Positions 32,451 to 41,244 are shown, numbered from the stretch's first letter. The stretch: DNA of 44,427 nt from an uncultured Lachnospiraceae bacterium (GCA_944381745.1 CALWMI010000024.1:1-44427); one strand, 5' to 3'. The notes: generated by a model not told the origin, from the letters alone. Translations and numbers: made by a program.

Positions 32451-32822
32451 TTATCCCTCCTTGTCCTGTCCTGCGATCATCTGTATCAATTCCTCCCGGG
32501 AGATCCCCAGGCTCCTGGCCTCTTCCAAAAGCCGCGCCACATAGTCCTGGTAAAAGCTCTCCCTGCGCTTCCTGCGTATCTTCTCCTTGGCTCCCGCCAT
32601 GACAAACATGCCGATCCCCCTCTTCTTGTACAGGATCCCTTCGTCCACCAAGAGATTCACTCCCTTGGCCGCTGTCGCCGGATTGATAGCATACACCCGC
32701 GCCAGCTCGTTCGTGCTGGGGGCCTGCTCCTCCTCCAGCAGAACCTCCCGCAAGATATCATTCTCAATCATCTCCGCGATCTGCAGATAAATGGATTTTT
32801 CCTGCGTCAGCACCGCCTGCAT
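32451..32822 (-). CDS. GntR-family regulator, YtrA-like
   Basis: A 123-residue regulator: winged helix (about residues 10-75: IYLQIAEMIENDILREVLLE, then PSTNELARVYAINPATAAKG and GIGMFV) and a short helical tail (YQDYVARLLEEARSLGISRE). The same class as the regulator at 27962 but clearly a different protein. It heads its own ABC unit and likely represses it. A TTGACA/TATGGT promoter and an inverted repeat lie just upstream. Confidence 0.92.
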   Translation of the reverse strand: MQAVLTQEKSIYLQIAEMIENDILREVLLEEEQAPSTNELARVYAINPATAAKGVNLLVDEGILYKKRGIGMFVMAGAKEKIRRKRRESFYQDYVARLLEEARSLGISREELIQMIAGQDKEG

Positions 32823-32860
32823 TCCATCACCCCGTTTACCGGTTTCTCACAAGTTCCTTA

Positions 32861-32917
32861 GTTAATTGGTTCATTACTTATATAATTAACCATAGCACTA
32901 GTTGCGGCATCTGTCAA
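32861..32917 (-). promoter_or_regulatory. Sigma-A promoter and inverted repeat for the GntR-ABC unit
   Basis: On the minus strand TTGACA (32912-32917), 17 bases, TATGGT (32889-32894). The inverted pair GTTAATT (32861-32867) and AATTAAC (32884-32890) spans the start-site region and is a candidate operator for the GntR protein. Confidence 0.65.
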
Positions 32918-33005
32918 GAACCAGACAGGGAAATTTCTCTCCCTCTCCCCTCTCTAAAATATCCGCATCTGAAGGATCTGCCCCTCCTCCGTCTATGGGC
33001 GGCCT

Positions 33006-33053
33006 TAGCGTCGGTGTACAAGGGCCCTATTGTCCCTTGGTACACCGACGCTA
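33006..33053. repeat. Interspersed 48-bp palindrome, best-preserved copy
   Basis: Arms TAGCGTCGGTGTAC (33006-33019) and GTACACCGACGCTA (33040-33053) pair perfectly over 14 bases; inside them AAGGG and CCCTT also pair. The last three bases (CTA, read TAG on the minus strand) are the stop codon of the carboxypeptidase gene. Confidence 0.92.
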
Positions 33054-33806
33054 CCGGAATCCTTTCCCTTCCTCCTCGTACTGCTGCTGGTACCCTTCGG
33101 GATCCTCCAGATACTCTTCCAGGCAAAGGCCGTAGTGCATGATCACCCGGGCATGCTCCTCTCCCACATAGCGGAAATGCCAGGGCTCGTAGATGATGCC
33201 TGTGATCTCCTTCTTCTCCTCCGGGTAGCGCACAATGAACCCGTATTCCATGCAGTGCTGCAGAAGCCATTGGTAGCCCGGCGTGTTCTCCTGCTCTTCC
33301 TCCAGCAGGGTGTAGCCTGCGTCCACCAAGTCCACGGCCAGCCCAGTCATATGCTCGCTGGTGCCCGGGACAGCCACCACTGTACCGGCCTCCTCCACCG
33401 CCTCCACCGGCTCATACCCCTCCTTCAGCAGGCGGCGGATTTTATTCTGGTACAGGCTTACCTGCCTACTGTAGGAGCGGTAGCCGGATATGGGATAGAT
33501 GGTGATACCCTCCTCCTCTGCCGCAGCCAGCATGGCATTTAAGGAGTCCGCAATGCGGGCATCCACGTACTGGTTGTTGCCCACCTTCGTCCTCTCCACC
33601 TCAAAATCCTCATCCAGCTTGTTCTCAAAATTCACCAGGATCAGCCGCCACTCATCCAGCCGCCGCTGCCGTCTCTCCTCGTCCAGCTCCAGGCGCACCT
33701 GGTAGCCGGTCTTATGTACAAAATGGACGGCAGCTCCCGCCTCCAGGGGGAGGGCCGCCATCCATAATATTCCCGCCAATAATAACACTGAAATCTTCTG
33801 TCCCAT
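33051..33806 (-). CDS. D-alanyl-D-alanine carboxypeptidase, VanY type
   Basis: A 251-residue exported protein. Residues 1-25 form a signal peptide (QKISVLLLAGILWMAALPL core, likely cut after AGA). The zinc peptidase domain has ISGYRSYSRQVSLY, the His/Asp zinc motif TSEHMTGLAVDLVDAG (SxHxxGxAxD) and the second motif IIYEPWHFRYVG (PWHxxY). It should trim terminal D-alanine from peptidoglycan stems outside the membrane. The start at 33806 is chosen for the signal peptide; the frame is open for 32 more residues without hydrophobic character. Its stop codon is provided by the palindromic repeat. It is divergent from the CapA-like gene. No van resistance genes are near, so a wall-remodelling role is likely. 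Confidence 0.9.
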   Translation of the reverse strand: MGQKISVLLLAGILWMAALPLEAGAAVHFVHKTGYQVRLELDEERRQRRLDEWRLILVNFENKLDEDFEVERTKVGNNQYVDARIADSLNAMLAAAEEEGITIYPISGYRSYSRQVSLYQNKIRRLLKEGYEPVEAVEEAGTVVAVPGTSEHMTGLAVDLVDAGYTLLEEEQENTPGYQWLLQHCMEYGFIVRYPEEKKEITGIIYEPWHFRYVGEEHARVIMHYGLCLEEYLEDPEGYQQQYEEEGKGFR

Positions 33807-33950
33807 ATCTTTTGTCCGTCCTCTGTCTCTCCTGCGCCTTCCGGCACGCAGATGCCTGATGTCCAACAGGAACAGTATAACGGAATCCCTCTCCCTTTGC
33901 AATGTGGGAAAATCTTAATTTTTTCTGTGCGGCCCAAGCCCTCCCTTCCC

Positions 33951-33979
33951 TTGTATTTTCCGGCAGACGGCACTATACT
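33951..33979 (+). promoter_or_regulatory. Sigma-A promoter for the CapA-like gene
   Basis: TTGTAT (33951-33956), 17 bases, TATACT (33974-33979), about 85 bases before the ATG. Confidence 0.55.
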
Positions 33980-34063
33980 GGAACCATACAGAATACAACT
34001 TTCTATGTGCATTTATGTGCATTCTATATGCCGCGGCAGCGGCACAAAAGGGAGGCGGCGGAT

Positions 34064-35302
34064 ATGAAAAAATTGGGGAAGGGACTCTTGTTGGGATGTG
34101 CGGTGGGCATCCCTCTGGCACTTATGGCGTTTCTTGTACTTTCCCTCCGCCATGGGGACTGCACCCTGGGCAGAGAGCGGATCATCGCCCAGGAGGCGCA
34201 GGGAGAATCCCCGGAACAGCTTCCCGAAGCCGGAACACTGGGAGCGGGGGACAGGCAGGAGGGATCTTCCCCCTCTTCTGGGGAGCAGGAACCCTCCTCC
34301 CCGGAAGGGCCTGCAGAGGAGACAGACAACGCCTCCTCTGTCCGCCTGCTCTTTGCCGGGGATATCCTGTTTACGGAGGTTCCCCTCTCCCGCTACCGCT
34401 CCGGCGGCATCGGCACCTTCGTCTCGGACGCCGTGCTGGAAGAGATGGAGCGCGCGGACATTTTCATGCTGAATGAGGAATTCCCCTTCAGCACCCGGGG
34501 GACAGCCGCCCCGGACAAGCAGTTCACCTTCCAGGTGGATCCTTCCCATGTCTCCATTTTCCAGGAGCTGTCGGTGGACGTGGCCACCATCGCCAACAAC
34601 CACGCCCTGGATTTTGGCACAGACGCCTTCCTGGATACGTTGGACACCCTGGACAAAGCCGGCATCGCCCGGGTTGGGGGAGGCCGTAACCGGGAGGAGG
34701 CCGCATCCCCCGCCATCCTGGAAGCAGGAGGCATGCGCATCGCCTTCTTCGGAGCCAGCCGGGTCATCCCTGTAGCCTCCTGGAATGCCGGGGAGCAGAG
34801 CCCAGGGATGCTCACAGCCTATGATTCCACCCTGCTGGAAGAGAAGATCCGCTCTGTCCAGGGGGACTGCGATTACATCGTGGTCTACCTCCACTGGGGC
34901 GTGGAGAAGGACAGCTTCCCCCAGGACTACCAGAGGGAGCTGGGCAGGCGCCTCATCGACGCGGGGGCGGATGCCGTCATCGGCTCCCACCCCCACGTTG
35001 TACAAGGCTTTGAATTTTATAACGGAAAACCCATCCTCTACAGCCTGGGCAATTTCCTGTTCAGCAACTCCGCCAACGACACCTTCCTGTGCAGGCTCAC
35101 CCTGTCCAGGGATGCCGCAGGCGGCTCAGGCTCACCTATCAAGACTTCCGTCCGCATCCTGCCCTGCCAGCGCGTGGACGGACAGATGCGGTTCCTGGAC
35201 GATCCGTCGTCCTACTACTCCTACCTGACCTCCCTGTCCTACGGAGTGTCCGTGGCCACGGAAGGGGAGGAGGCAGGGCTTCTTGTCCCGTCGCCCCAAT
35301 AG
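34064..35302 (+). CDS. CapA/PgsA-family metallophosphatase-like protein
   Basis: A 412-residue protein with a short cytosolic start, one membrane anchor (about residues 6-27: GLLLGCAVGIPLALMAFLVL) and a Ser/Glu/Pro-rich linker (about 45-90). The CapA domain follows, with RLLFAGDILFTEV (about 95-107), NNHALDFGTDAFLDT, VYLHWGVEKDSFPQ, DAVIGSHPHVVQGFEFYNGK and YSLGNFLFSNS. These are the metal-binding motifs of the family, which includes a subunit of polyglutamate capsule synthesis. No other capsule genes are nearby, so its polymer or role is unknown; it should face outward. GGGAGG lies eight bases before the ATG. Confidence 0.92.
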   Translation: MKKLGKGLLLGCAVGIPLALMAFLVLSLRHGDCTLGRERIIAQEAQGESPEQLPEAGTLGAGDRQEGSSPSSGEQEPSSPEGPAEETDNASSVRLLFAGDILFTEVPLSRYRSGGIGTFVSDAVLEEMERADIFMLNEEFPFSTRGTAAPDKQFTFQVDPSHVSIFQELSVDVATIANNHALDFGTDAFLDTLDTLDKAGIARVGGGRNREEAASPAILEAGGMRIAFFGASRVIPVASWNAGEQSPGMLTAYDSTLLEEKIRSVQGDCDYIVVYLHWGVEKDSFPQDYQRELGRRLIDAGADAVIGSHPHVVQGFEFYNGKPILYSLGNFLFSNSANDTFLCRLTLSRDAAGGSGSPIKTSVRILPCQRVDGQMRFLDDPSSYYSYLTSLSYGVSVATEGEEAGLLVPSPQ

Positions 35303-35315
35303 CGCTGGCTCCGCC

Positions 35316-35360
35316 ATGCCCGGCACAGCTATGCCCGGCACGGCTATGCCCAGCGCCGCT
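35316..35360. repeat. 15-bp tandem repeat, three copies
   Basis: ATGCCCGGCACAGCT, ATGCCCGGCACGGCT and ATGCCCAGCGCCGCT follow each other directly, 13 bases after the CapA-like stop. They are outside any gene I support. Confidence 0.8.
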
Positions 35361-35398
35361 TTCCCCGGCGCCCTCCCAGGCTGGGAAGGCATCCTTCC

Positions 35399-36079
35399 TC
35401 AGTCCCTCTTCGCCGCCACCTCTCCCGGCCTCTTGAAAATATGGCGGGCTGGCACAAACCCGCGGACGCAGGAGACTGGGTAGACTGTGGAATCGTGCCC
35501 GATCACGGTGCCGGGATTGAGGACGCTGTTGCACCCCACCTCCACCCGGTCGCCCAGCATCGCGCCGATCTTCTTAAGCCCTGTGGGGAATTCCTCCCCC
35601 TCTGCCTTAACCGTCACCAGCGTCTTATCCGACTTTACGTTGGAGGTGATGGAGCCGGCTCCCATATGCGCCCGGAAGCCCAAGATGGAATCTCCCACAT
35701 AATTATAGTGGGGTACCTGCACCCGGTTGAAGAGCACCACGTTCTTCAGCTCCGTGGAGTTGCCCACCACCGCGTTCCTGCCCACAATCGCTTTGCCCCG
35801 GATGAAGGCGCAGTGGCGCACCTCCGCCTCCTGGTCAATGATGCAGGGGCCTGTGATGGATGCCGTGGGCGCGATCTTGGCAGACTTTGCCGCCCACACC
35901 TGGGGGGCAATCTCCGCGTATTCCTCCGCTGGAAGCTTCGGCCCCAGCTCCAGGATGAATCCCTCGATATCCGCCAACACCTCCCACGGGTAGGTCTTCC
36001 CCTCGAACAATCCCGCCGCGATCGTCTCCTCCAGCGTATAATTTTCCTGGATGGTCAGTTCCTTCTTCATATCCTTCAT
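35399..36079 (-). CDS. Left-handed beta-helix transferase-like protein
   Basis: A 226-residue protein whose middle consists of hexapeptide repeats (for example ASITGPCIIDQEAEVRHCAF, then IVGRNAVVGNSTELKNVVLF, IGAMLGDRVEVGCNSVLNPG and TVIGHDSTVYP). This is the left-handed beta-helix of LpxA/GlmU-type acyl- and nucleotidyltransferases. The N-terminal 60 residues resemble the part found in UDP-N-acetylglucosamine pyrophosphorylase-like proteins that lack a catalytic domain. It may transfer an acyl group to an amino sugar, but the substrate is unknown. The start could be 36079 or 36070: AAGGAGG lies two bases before the first and eleven before the second. It follows topB by about 100 bases. Confidence 0.8.
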   Translation of the reverse strand: MKDMKKELTIQENYTLEETIAAGLFEGKTYPWEVLADIEGFILELGPKLPAEEYAEIAPQVWAAKSAKIAPTASITGPCIIDQEAEVRHCAFIRGKAIVGRNAVVGNSTELKNVVLFNRVQVPHYNYVGDSILGFRAHMGAGSITSNVKSDKTLVTVKAEGEEFPTGLKKIGAMLGDRVEVGCNSVLNPGTVIGHDSTVYPVSCVRGFVPARHIFKRPGEVAAKRD

Positions 36080-36183
36080 ATCCTCCTTGTCCTGCTTTCC
36101 AAAGTGCCGCAAAGCGTTGCTCCTGCCGCCCGGTTCCTTGCCGCACACGCTATTTTGCCGTGCGCCCTGCCTTGCTGCGCGCC

Positions 36184-38316
36184 TCATCTCTCTCCTGTCT
36201 TGGCCGGCCGGCTTCCTCTGCCGCCGTTCTCCTCCTCTTCTGCGCCGCCCCTCGTTCCTGTATGCTTCCTCCCGGCAGCTTTCGCCGCCTGATAATAGGC
36301 TGCGGCCGCGTCGTAGAAGCCTTTGAGCTGATACTGGTTGTTCAGCCGCATCACGCCCTCTGTCCGGCTGATGATGAACTGGTCGAGCTTCTTCCGGTAT
36401 TCCTCCTCCGTAATCTGCCCCTCCGCCACATAGGTGAGGCCCTTCTCCCAGCTGGCGGTGAGCTCCGGGTTCAGCAGCGAACGGATCGACGCGTTGACCA
36501 CGTCGAAGACCATCTCCCCCAGCTGGGTGGGCGTCAGGATCTGGGTCTTCTTGTTCAGCGCCAGGTATTTGATGTTCACCAGCTTCTTCAAGATCTCTGC
36601 CCGGGTGGCGCTGGTGCCGATCCCGCTTCCCTTGATCTGCGCCCGCAGCTCCTCGTCCTCGATGAGCTGTCCGGCGTTTTCCATGGCCAGGATCATGGAG
36701 CCGGAATTGTACCGCTTCGGCGGGGAGGTCTCCCCCTCCCGGATTGCCAGCTCCTCCACCGCGAGAGGGCTGCCCTTGCGCAGGCTGGACAGGAACTGCT
36801 GCATGACGCTGTCGCCGCCGATATCTGTCTCAGCGGCGTCCCCTGCCTTCTCCCGCTCGCTCCTGTCCTGGCCGCTCTGGCGGCCAGAGCCAGCCACCCG
36901 CAGATAGCCCTCCTCCAGGAGGACACGGCAGCTGCTGACGAAGGCTTCTCCCCCGATATCCGCCGTCAGGGAAATCTTCTGGTAGACGGCCGGAGGATAA
37001 AAGATGCTCAGGAACCGGCGCACAACCGCCCGGTATACGCTCTTGGCCCTGTCGCTGAGAGACGCATATGCCCCCAGCCCCTGGCCGGTGGGAATGATCG
37101 CATAGTGGTCTGTAATCTGCTTGTCATTCGTATACCGCGTCCTCGCAATATTCCGGAAGCTGCCGTTCTCCAGTATCTCCCCGGCAAAATTGCCCAGCTC
37201 GCCGAACCGGCGCAGGCCGGACAAGTTCTTATGGATTTCCTTGGCCACCGCCGTGGACAGCACCCGGGCATCCGTCCTGGGGTACGTGGTGAGCTTCTTC
37301 TCATAGAGCTCCTGCACAATGCGCAGCGTCTCATCTGGGCTGATCTTCAGCATCCGGGAGCATTCGTTCTGCAGCTCCGCCAGGTTGTAGAGGAGGGGCG
37401 GGTTCTTCTTCTCCTGTTTGCGCGCGATCTGCCGCACAAACGCCTGCTTCTGTGCCAGGGCGCTTTGCAGCTCCGCCATCAGCTTCTCGGCGTCCTCCCG
37501 CCTCTTGAAGCCATTCTCCTTATACAGGAGCGGCGAGCCGTAATAGCGGGAGCCCTCCACAGCCCGGAACTCCCCTTCCAGCTTCCGCTCCTGCCCCTCC
37601 CGGCTGCCTGCATCCATCACACAGATCACCCGGTAGAAGGGCGTCTTCACAAAGCTGCGGATCTCCCGCTCCCGGCGCACCACCATCCCCAGCACGCAGG
37701 TCATCACCCTGCCCACGGAGATCACCGTGTACTTCGTGTGGAGGTAGCTGGAGATGGTATTTCCGTATTTCAGCGTCAGCAGGCGGGAGAAATTAATCCC
37801 CATCAAATAATCCTCCTTGGCCCGCAGATAGGCGGAGGCCGCCAGGTTGTCGTAGGCGGACAGATCCTTGGCCTCCCGGATGCCCCGGAGGATCTCCTCC
37901 TCTGTCTGGGAATCGATCCACACCCTGCGCCGCTCCTTGCCGCGGACGCCGGACATCTGCTCCACCAGGCGGTAGATGTATTCCCCCTCCCGCCCGGAGT
38001 CTGTGCAGACATAGATCCGGTCCACATCTGGACGGTTCAAAAGCCCCTTCACCACTGCGAACTGCCTTGCCGAGGACGGGATCACCTCATATCGGAAAGT
38101 CTCCGGAAGAAAGGGCAGGGTGGAGAGGCTCCACTTCTTATATTTGCTATCATATGCCTCCGGATAGCTCATGGTCACCAGATGCCCCACGCACCAAGTC
38201 ACCACGCAGGTGTCCGACTCCAGATAGCCGTCCTGCCTCCTTCCGGAAATCTTCAGTGCCTTCGCGAACTCCTGAGCCACGCTGGGCTTCTCCGCAATGT
38301 ACAATGCCTTTGCCAT
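36184..38316 (-). CDS. topB: DNA topoisomerase III
   Basis: A 710-residue type IA topoisomerase. The toprim domain opens with ALYIAEKPSVAQEFAKAL and has VCTDSGREGEYIYRLV (about residues 102-117). The catalytic tyrosine is in KKLTTYPRTDARVLS (about 337-351). The central region has ASAYLRAKEDYLMGINFSRL and ISVGRVMTCVLGMVV, and IGTSATRAEILKKLVN lies near 570, all as in TopB. It nicks and passes single strands to unlink DNA. The DSGREGE form (glycine for the second acid) is common in Firmicutes enzymes. Its ATG overlaps the ABC permease stop by one base (TAATG). No conjugation genes are near, so this looks like the chromosomal copy. Confidence 0.95.
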   Translation of the reverse strand: MAKALYIAEKPSVAQEFAKALKISGRRQDGYLESDTCVVTWCVGHLVTMSYPEAYDSKYKKWSLSTLPFLPETFRYEVIPSSARQFAVVKGLLNRPDVDRIYVCTDSGREGEYIYRLVEQMSGVRGKERRRVWIDSQTEEEILRGIREAKDLSAYDNLAASAYLRAKEDYLMGINFSRLLTLKYGNTISSYLHTKYTVISVGRVMTCVLGMVVRREREIRSFVKTPFYRVICVMDAGSREGQERKLEGEFRAVEGSRYYGSPLLYKENGFKRREDAEKLMAELQSALAQKQAFVRQIARKQEKKNPPLLYNLAELQNECSRMLKISPDETLRIVQELYEKKLTTYPRTDARVLSTAVAKEIHKNLSGLRRFGELGNFAGEILENGSFRNIARTRYTNDKQITDHYAIIPTGQGLGAYASLSDRAKSVYRAVVRRFLSIFYPPAVYQKISLTADIGGEAFVSSCRVLLEEGYLRVAGSGRQSGQDRSEREKAGDAAETDIGGDSVMQQFLSSLRKGSPLAVEELAIREGETSPPKRYNSGSMILAMENAGQLIEDEELRAQIKGSGIGTSATRAEILKKLVNIKYLALNKKTQILTPTQLGEMVFDVVNASIRSLLNPELTASWEKGLTYVAEGQITEEEYRKKLDQFIISRTEGVMRLNNQYQLKGFYDAAAAYYQAAKAAGRKHTGTRGGAEEEENGGRGSRPAKTGER

Positions 38317-39119
38317 TAAATACTCAAGTCTCTCTTTCTGAACAGAATCATGCCCGCAAGATATTCTGCAGCGCCGGCCGCCGCTAGAATGCCCATGCCG
38401 GCATATCCGAGGCCTTCCCCCGCCAGCAGCGCCTCCGTGTCAAAGAGGCTGAACACCGTGGCGTACCGCAGGATATCCAGTCTCCCTCCCATATTGGCCA
38501 GCATGTGCAGCAGGTAGAAGGCCAGCGGAACCCCTCCGCCCCACAGCAGCGCCCGCTTCGTGTCGCCGAAGGCGCAGGAGGCGAGGAACGAAAAGCCGCC
38601 CAGCATCAGATGCAGGCAGAACGCTCCCCCGCACAGGCTGGCGTATGCCGGGATATCCAGCTGCCCTGGGAAAAAATATCCGGCGCAGGCCGCCCCCAGG
38701 ACACCCACATACAGGAAGAGCGCCCCCTGGCTTCCCGCCAGGAAGAACCCCTGGGTGCGGATGATCTTCCCCCTCGTGTTGGGCGTCCCCACCAGGTAGA
38801 CCATGGAGCCCTTCTCCACCATGGAGGCCACCAGCCGCACCGCGGCGGCCACCTCATAGATCAGCGGAAGCACAAGCAGAAGGAAGCCGAACAGGTAGGA
38901 GGCGATAAAGCCCGTCAGCGTGGTGTCCTCCATGGCAAAGCCGAAAGCCGCCAGCATCTGGGGCGGCAGGGAGGCCAAAAGCTCCTCCATCGTGCGGGTG
39001 ATGTCCGGGTCATACATGCCCACAATCAGCGCCACATACACCGTCAAAATGGCCGCAAAGCCGGCCCAGAGCTTCCATCCGGACCGGATATCCTGCCCAA
39101 GCAGCGGATAGCAGATCAT
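38316..39119 (-). CDS. ABC-2 type permease
   Basis: A 267-residue membrane protein with six main segments, beginning with a cytosolic MICYPLLGQDIRSGWKLW entry typical of ABC-2 permeases. A central loop (MVEKGSMVYLVGTPNTRGKI, about residues 99-118) is the family's coupling region, often read as E(R)G(T/S)xxxLLxxPxxR. It is coupled to the ATPase by an ATGA overlap upstream and to topB by a one-base overlap downstream. Substrate unknown. Confidence 0.87.
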   Translation of the reverse strand: MICYPLLGQDIRSGWKLWAGFAAILTVYVALIVGMYDPDITRTMEELLASLPPQMLAAFGFAMEDTTLTGFIASYLFGFLLLVLPLIYEVAAAVRLVASMVEKGSMVYLVGTPNTRGKIIRTQGFFLAGSQGALFLYVGVLGAACAGYFFPGQLDIPAYASLCGGAFCLHLMLGGFSFLASCAFGDTKRALLWGGGVPLAFYLLHMLANMGGRLDILRYATVFSLFDTEALLAGEGLGYAGMGILAAAGAAEYLAGMILFRKRDLSI

Positions 39120-40003
39120 TGCCCGTCCCTCCCATAATAGTGCATAAACAATTCCTCCAGGCTCTCCGTCTTCACATCGATGGACACAGCTCCGCCGCTT
39201 CCGGCATCTTGCAGGAACTCCGCCACCGGCCCGCGCACCCGCGCCGACAGCTGCAGCGGCCCAAGCCTCTCACAGCTGTAGCCCCTCCTCAGGAAAGCCT
39301 CCGCCGCGGCAGGCCCGTCAAAGGTTAGGACATAGGTCTTCTGGTAATTCTGCCTTAGCTTCGCCGCGTCCTCCACCGCCGCCAGCCGGCCCTCCCGCAG
39401 AATGCCGATCCGGTCCGCCGTCTTCTCGATCTCATCCAGCATATGGGAGGAGAGGAAGATGGTCTTCCCCATGTCCTTCTCCTCCAGCAAAAGCTCGACA
39501 AAGCGGCTCTGCATCAGCGGATCCAGGCCGCTTGTGGGCTCGTCCAGGATGAGGACGTCTGGGTTGTGCATAAACGCGCACACAAGCCCCACCTTCTGCT
39601 TCGTCCCCTTGGACATGCGGCGGATTTTCTGGGACACATCCAGCTCGAACCGTTCCGCCAGCGCCCTGGCCCGGCGCATGCTCCGCTGCCCGCGCATCCT
39701 GGCCACAAATTCCAGGAAATCCCAGGCTTCCATATGCTCCAGCAGGGACAACTCCCCTGGAAGATACCCCAGCTTCTTCTGGATCAGGCTCGCCTCGTCC
39801 CAACAGTTCTTGCCCTTGATAAAGCATTCGCCCATATCTGCCCGGACAAACCCCATCAAATGGCGGATGGTGGTCGTCTTGCCAGCGCCGTTGGGCCCCA
39901 GGAAGCCGAACACCTCCCCCTCCTCCACATGGAAGCTCAGGTCGAAAATCCCTCTCTGGCCCCCGTAATCTTTCGTGATATGGAAAACATCAATGATCCC
40001 CAT
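39116..40003 (-). CDS. ABC transporter ATP-binding protein
   Basis: A 295-residue ATPase with Walker A GFLGPNGAGKTTTIRHLMGF (about residues 33-52), signature IRRMSKGTKQKVGLVCAF (about 130-147), Walker B DVLILDEPTSGLDPL and H-loop IFLSSHMLDEIEKTADRI. The C-terminal 80 residues are an accessory part usual in drug and bacteriocin exporters. Start 40003 is preferred for its spacing from GAGAGG; eight further residues are possible. It pairs with the permease just downstream. Confidence 0.93.
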   Translation of the reverse strand: MGIIDVFHITKDYGGQRGIFDLSFHVEEGEVFGFLGPNGAGKTTTIRHLMGFVRADMGECFIKGKNCWDEASLIQKKLGYLPGELSLLEHMEAWDFLEFVARMRGQRSMRRARALAERFELDVSQKIRRMSKGTKQKVGLVCAFMHNPDVLILDEPTSGLDPLMQSRFVELLLEEKDMGKTIFLSSHMLDEIEKTADRIGILREGRLAAVEDAAKLRQNYQKTYVLTFDGPAAAEAFLRRGYSCERLGPLQLSARVRGPVAEFLQDAGSGGAVSIDVKTESLEELFMHYYGRDGQ

Positions 40004-40083
40004 CGGTCTGCCTCTCCCTTGTCCCAAAGCAAGACTCCCAGGCCGCCAACTCTGCGCCTAGGGCCTGCTCAGCTGATTTCTCC

Positions 40084-40125
40084 AGCACCAGCGTACAAGG
40101 GGCATGCGCCCTTGCTGCGCCGGCT
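40084..40125. repeat. Divergent relative of the interspersed palindrome
   Basis: AGCACCAGCGTACAAGGG and CCCTTGCTGCGCCGGCT face each other around GCATGCG. The inner CAAGGG/CCCTTG arms match the family, while the outer arms are worn. It begins immediately after the galM stop codon. Confidence 0.55.
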
Positions 40126-41178
40126 CTAGCCTCTCCGTGAAAACCGGAAGATGGTGGACGTCTCATACTGCTGCCCAGCCTTCACCACGGAATCCGGAAA
40201 ATTTCCATGATGGCAGGCGTCCGGATAATGCTGCGTCTCGAAACAGATGCCGCTTCGCGGCTGGTAGACGGTTCCCTCCTTACCCTTCTCGTCCTCCAGA
40301 TAGTTTGCCGTATACACCTGCAGCCCGGGAAGATCGGTCTCCACCTCCAGGCAGATGCCGCTCTCCGGCGCATACAGCCAAGCCGCAGGCCGCAGGCTCC
40401 CCGGATGGTTCAGCACCCAGTTGTGGTCGTAGCCCCCAGCCAGCGCCAGGGGCTCGTAAGGTTCCCCGATCCAGTCCCCGATCCGGCGCTCCTGGCGGAA
40501 ATCCATGGGCGTGCCGTCCACCGGCACAATCCTTCCCGTGGGGATCTGCTCCGCGTCCGCCTCCGTGTAGGCATCTGCGTCAATGCGCAGCATATGCCCC
40601 AGGACGCTTCCACTCTCCTGCCCCTCCAAGTTAAAGTAGGAGTGGTTGGTCATATTGAAAATGGTATCCGCGTCCGCCTTCGCCCGGTAGTCAATCCGAA
40701 GCTCATTGCCGGCGGTCAGGGTGTAGGTGACGGCAACCTTCGCCTTCCCTGGAAATCCCTGGTCGAGGTGGGGGCTGTCAAGAAGGAAGGTCACCTTGGA
40801 GTCCCCGTCCTCCTCGTCCGTCCACGCCTCCCACACCCGGTGCTGGTATCCATGGCTTCCCGAGTGCAGATTGTTCTCCCCCTCATTTTTCTCCAGCGCA
40901 TAGCTCTGGCCGCTGATGAGGGCTTCCGCCTTCCCGATGCGGTTGGCGTTCCTCCCGATAATCGCCCCCAGGGACGGGCGGTTCACCTCGTACTCCGGGA
41001 GCGTGTCATAACCCAGCACCACGTCCCGGAACCTTCCCCGCTTATCCCGGAACCACACGCTCACCAGGCAGGCGCCGTAATCTGTCACCGTGCACTCCAT
41101 GAAATCATTGTAAAGCTTATAGAGATGCGTGTTCTGCCCGTCTCTTGTTTTTCCAAAAAAGGATGTCTCGATTCCCAT
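40126..41178 (-). CDS. galM: Aldose 1-epimerase (galactose mutarotase)
   Basis: A 350-residue protein of the mutarotase family. Key residues are seen: the substrate arginine in GRNANRIGKA (about residues 73-82), the catalytic histidine in MTNHSYFNLEG (about 175-185), the aspartate region YDHNWVLN, and the catalytic glutamate in ICFETQHYPDACHHGNFP (about 309-326). It interconverts alpha and beta forms of galactose or glucose in the cytoplasm. The start is 41178, where GGAGGGG stands four to five bases upstream; the frame is open further but unsupported. No Leloir genes are adjacent. Confidence 0.95.
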   Translation of the reverse strand: MGIETSFFGKTRDGQNTHLYKLYNDFMECTVTDYGACLVSVWFRDKRGRFRDVVLGYDTLPEYEVNRPSLGAIIGRNANRIGKAEALISGQSYALEKNEGENNLHSGSHGYQHRVWEAWTDEEDGDSKVTFLLDSPHLDQGFPGKAKVAVTYTLTAGNELRIDYRAKADADTIFNMTNHSYFNLEGQESGSVLGHMLRIDADAYTEADAEQIPTGRIVPVDGTPMDFRQERRIGDWIGEPYEPLALAGGYDHNWVLNHPGSLRPAAWLYAPESGICLEVETDLPGLQVYTANYLEDEKGKEGTVYQPRSGICFETQHYPDACHHGNFPDSVVKAGQQYETSTIFRFSRRG

Positions 41179-41244
41179 ACTGCCCCTCCTCCGATCTGTC
41201 CGGCATACGGATCCATAAATAAAAATACAGTTGTCAGCGCTCCC

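Noticed and set aside
35316-35360. In-frame AMPGT repeats as a small protein after the CapA-like gene
   Set aside because: The CapA-like gene stops at 35302 and the repeat frame has no start with a ribosome-binding site.
36184-38316. topB as evidence of an integrative conjugative element
   Set aside because: No relaxase, VirB4/VirD4, integrase or attachment repeats are in the window, and the flanking genes are ordinary chromosomal ABC and envelope genes.
36160-38319. A 719-codon open frame on the plus strand opposite topB
   Set aside because: It mirrors the high-GC codon use of topB, has no recognisable domain, and topB itself has all family motifs. Similar long antisense frames opposite the dehydratase (9181-10386) and TPP enzyme (11865-13280) were dropped for the same reason.
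40084-40125. Intrinsic terminator after galM
   Set aside because: The hairpin lacks a T-run; it fits better as a worn palindrome copy.
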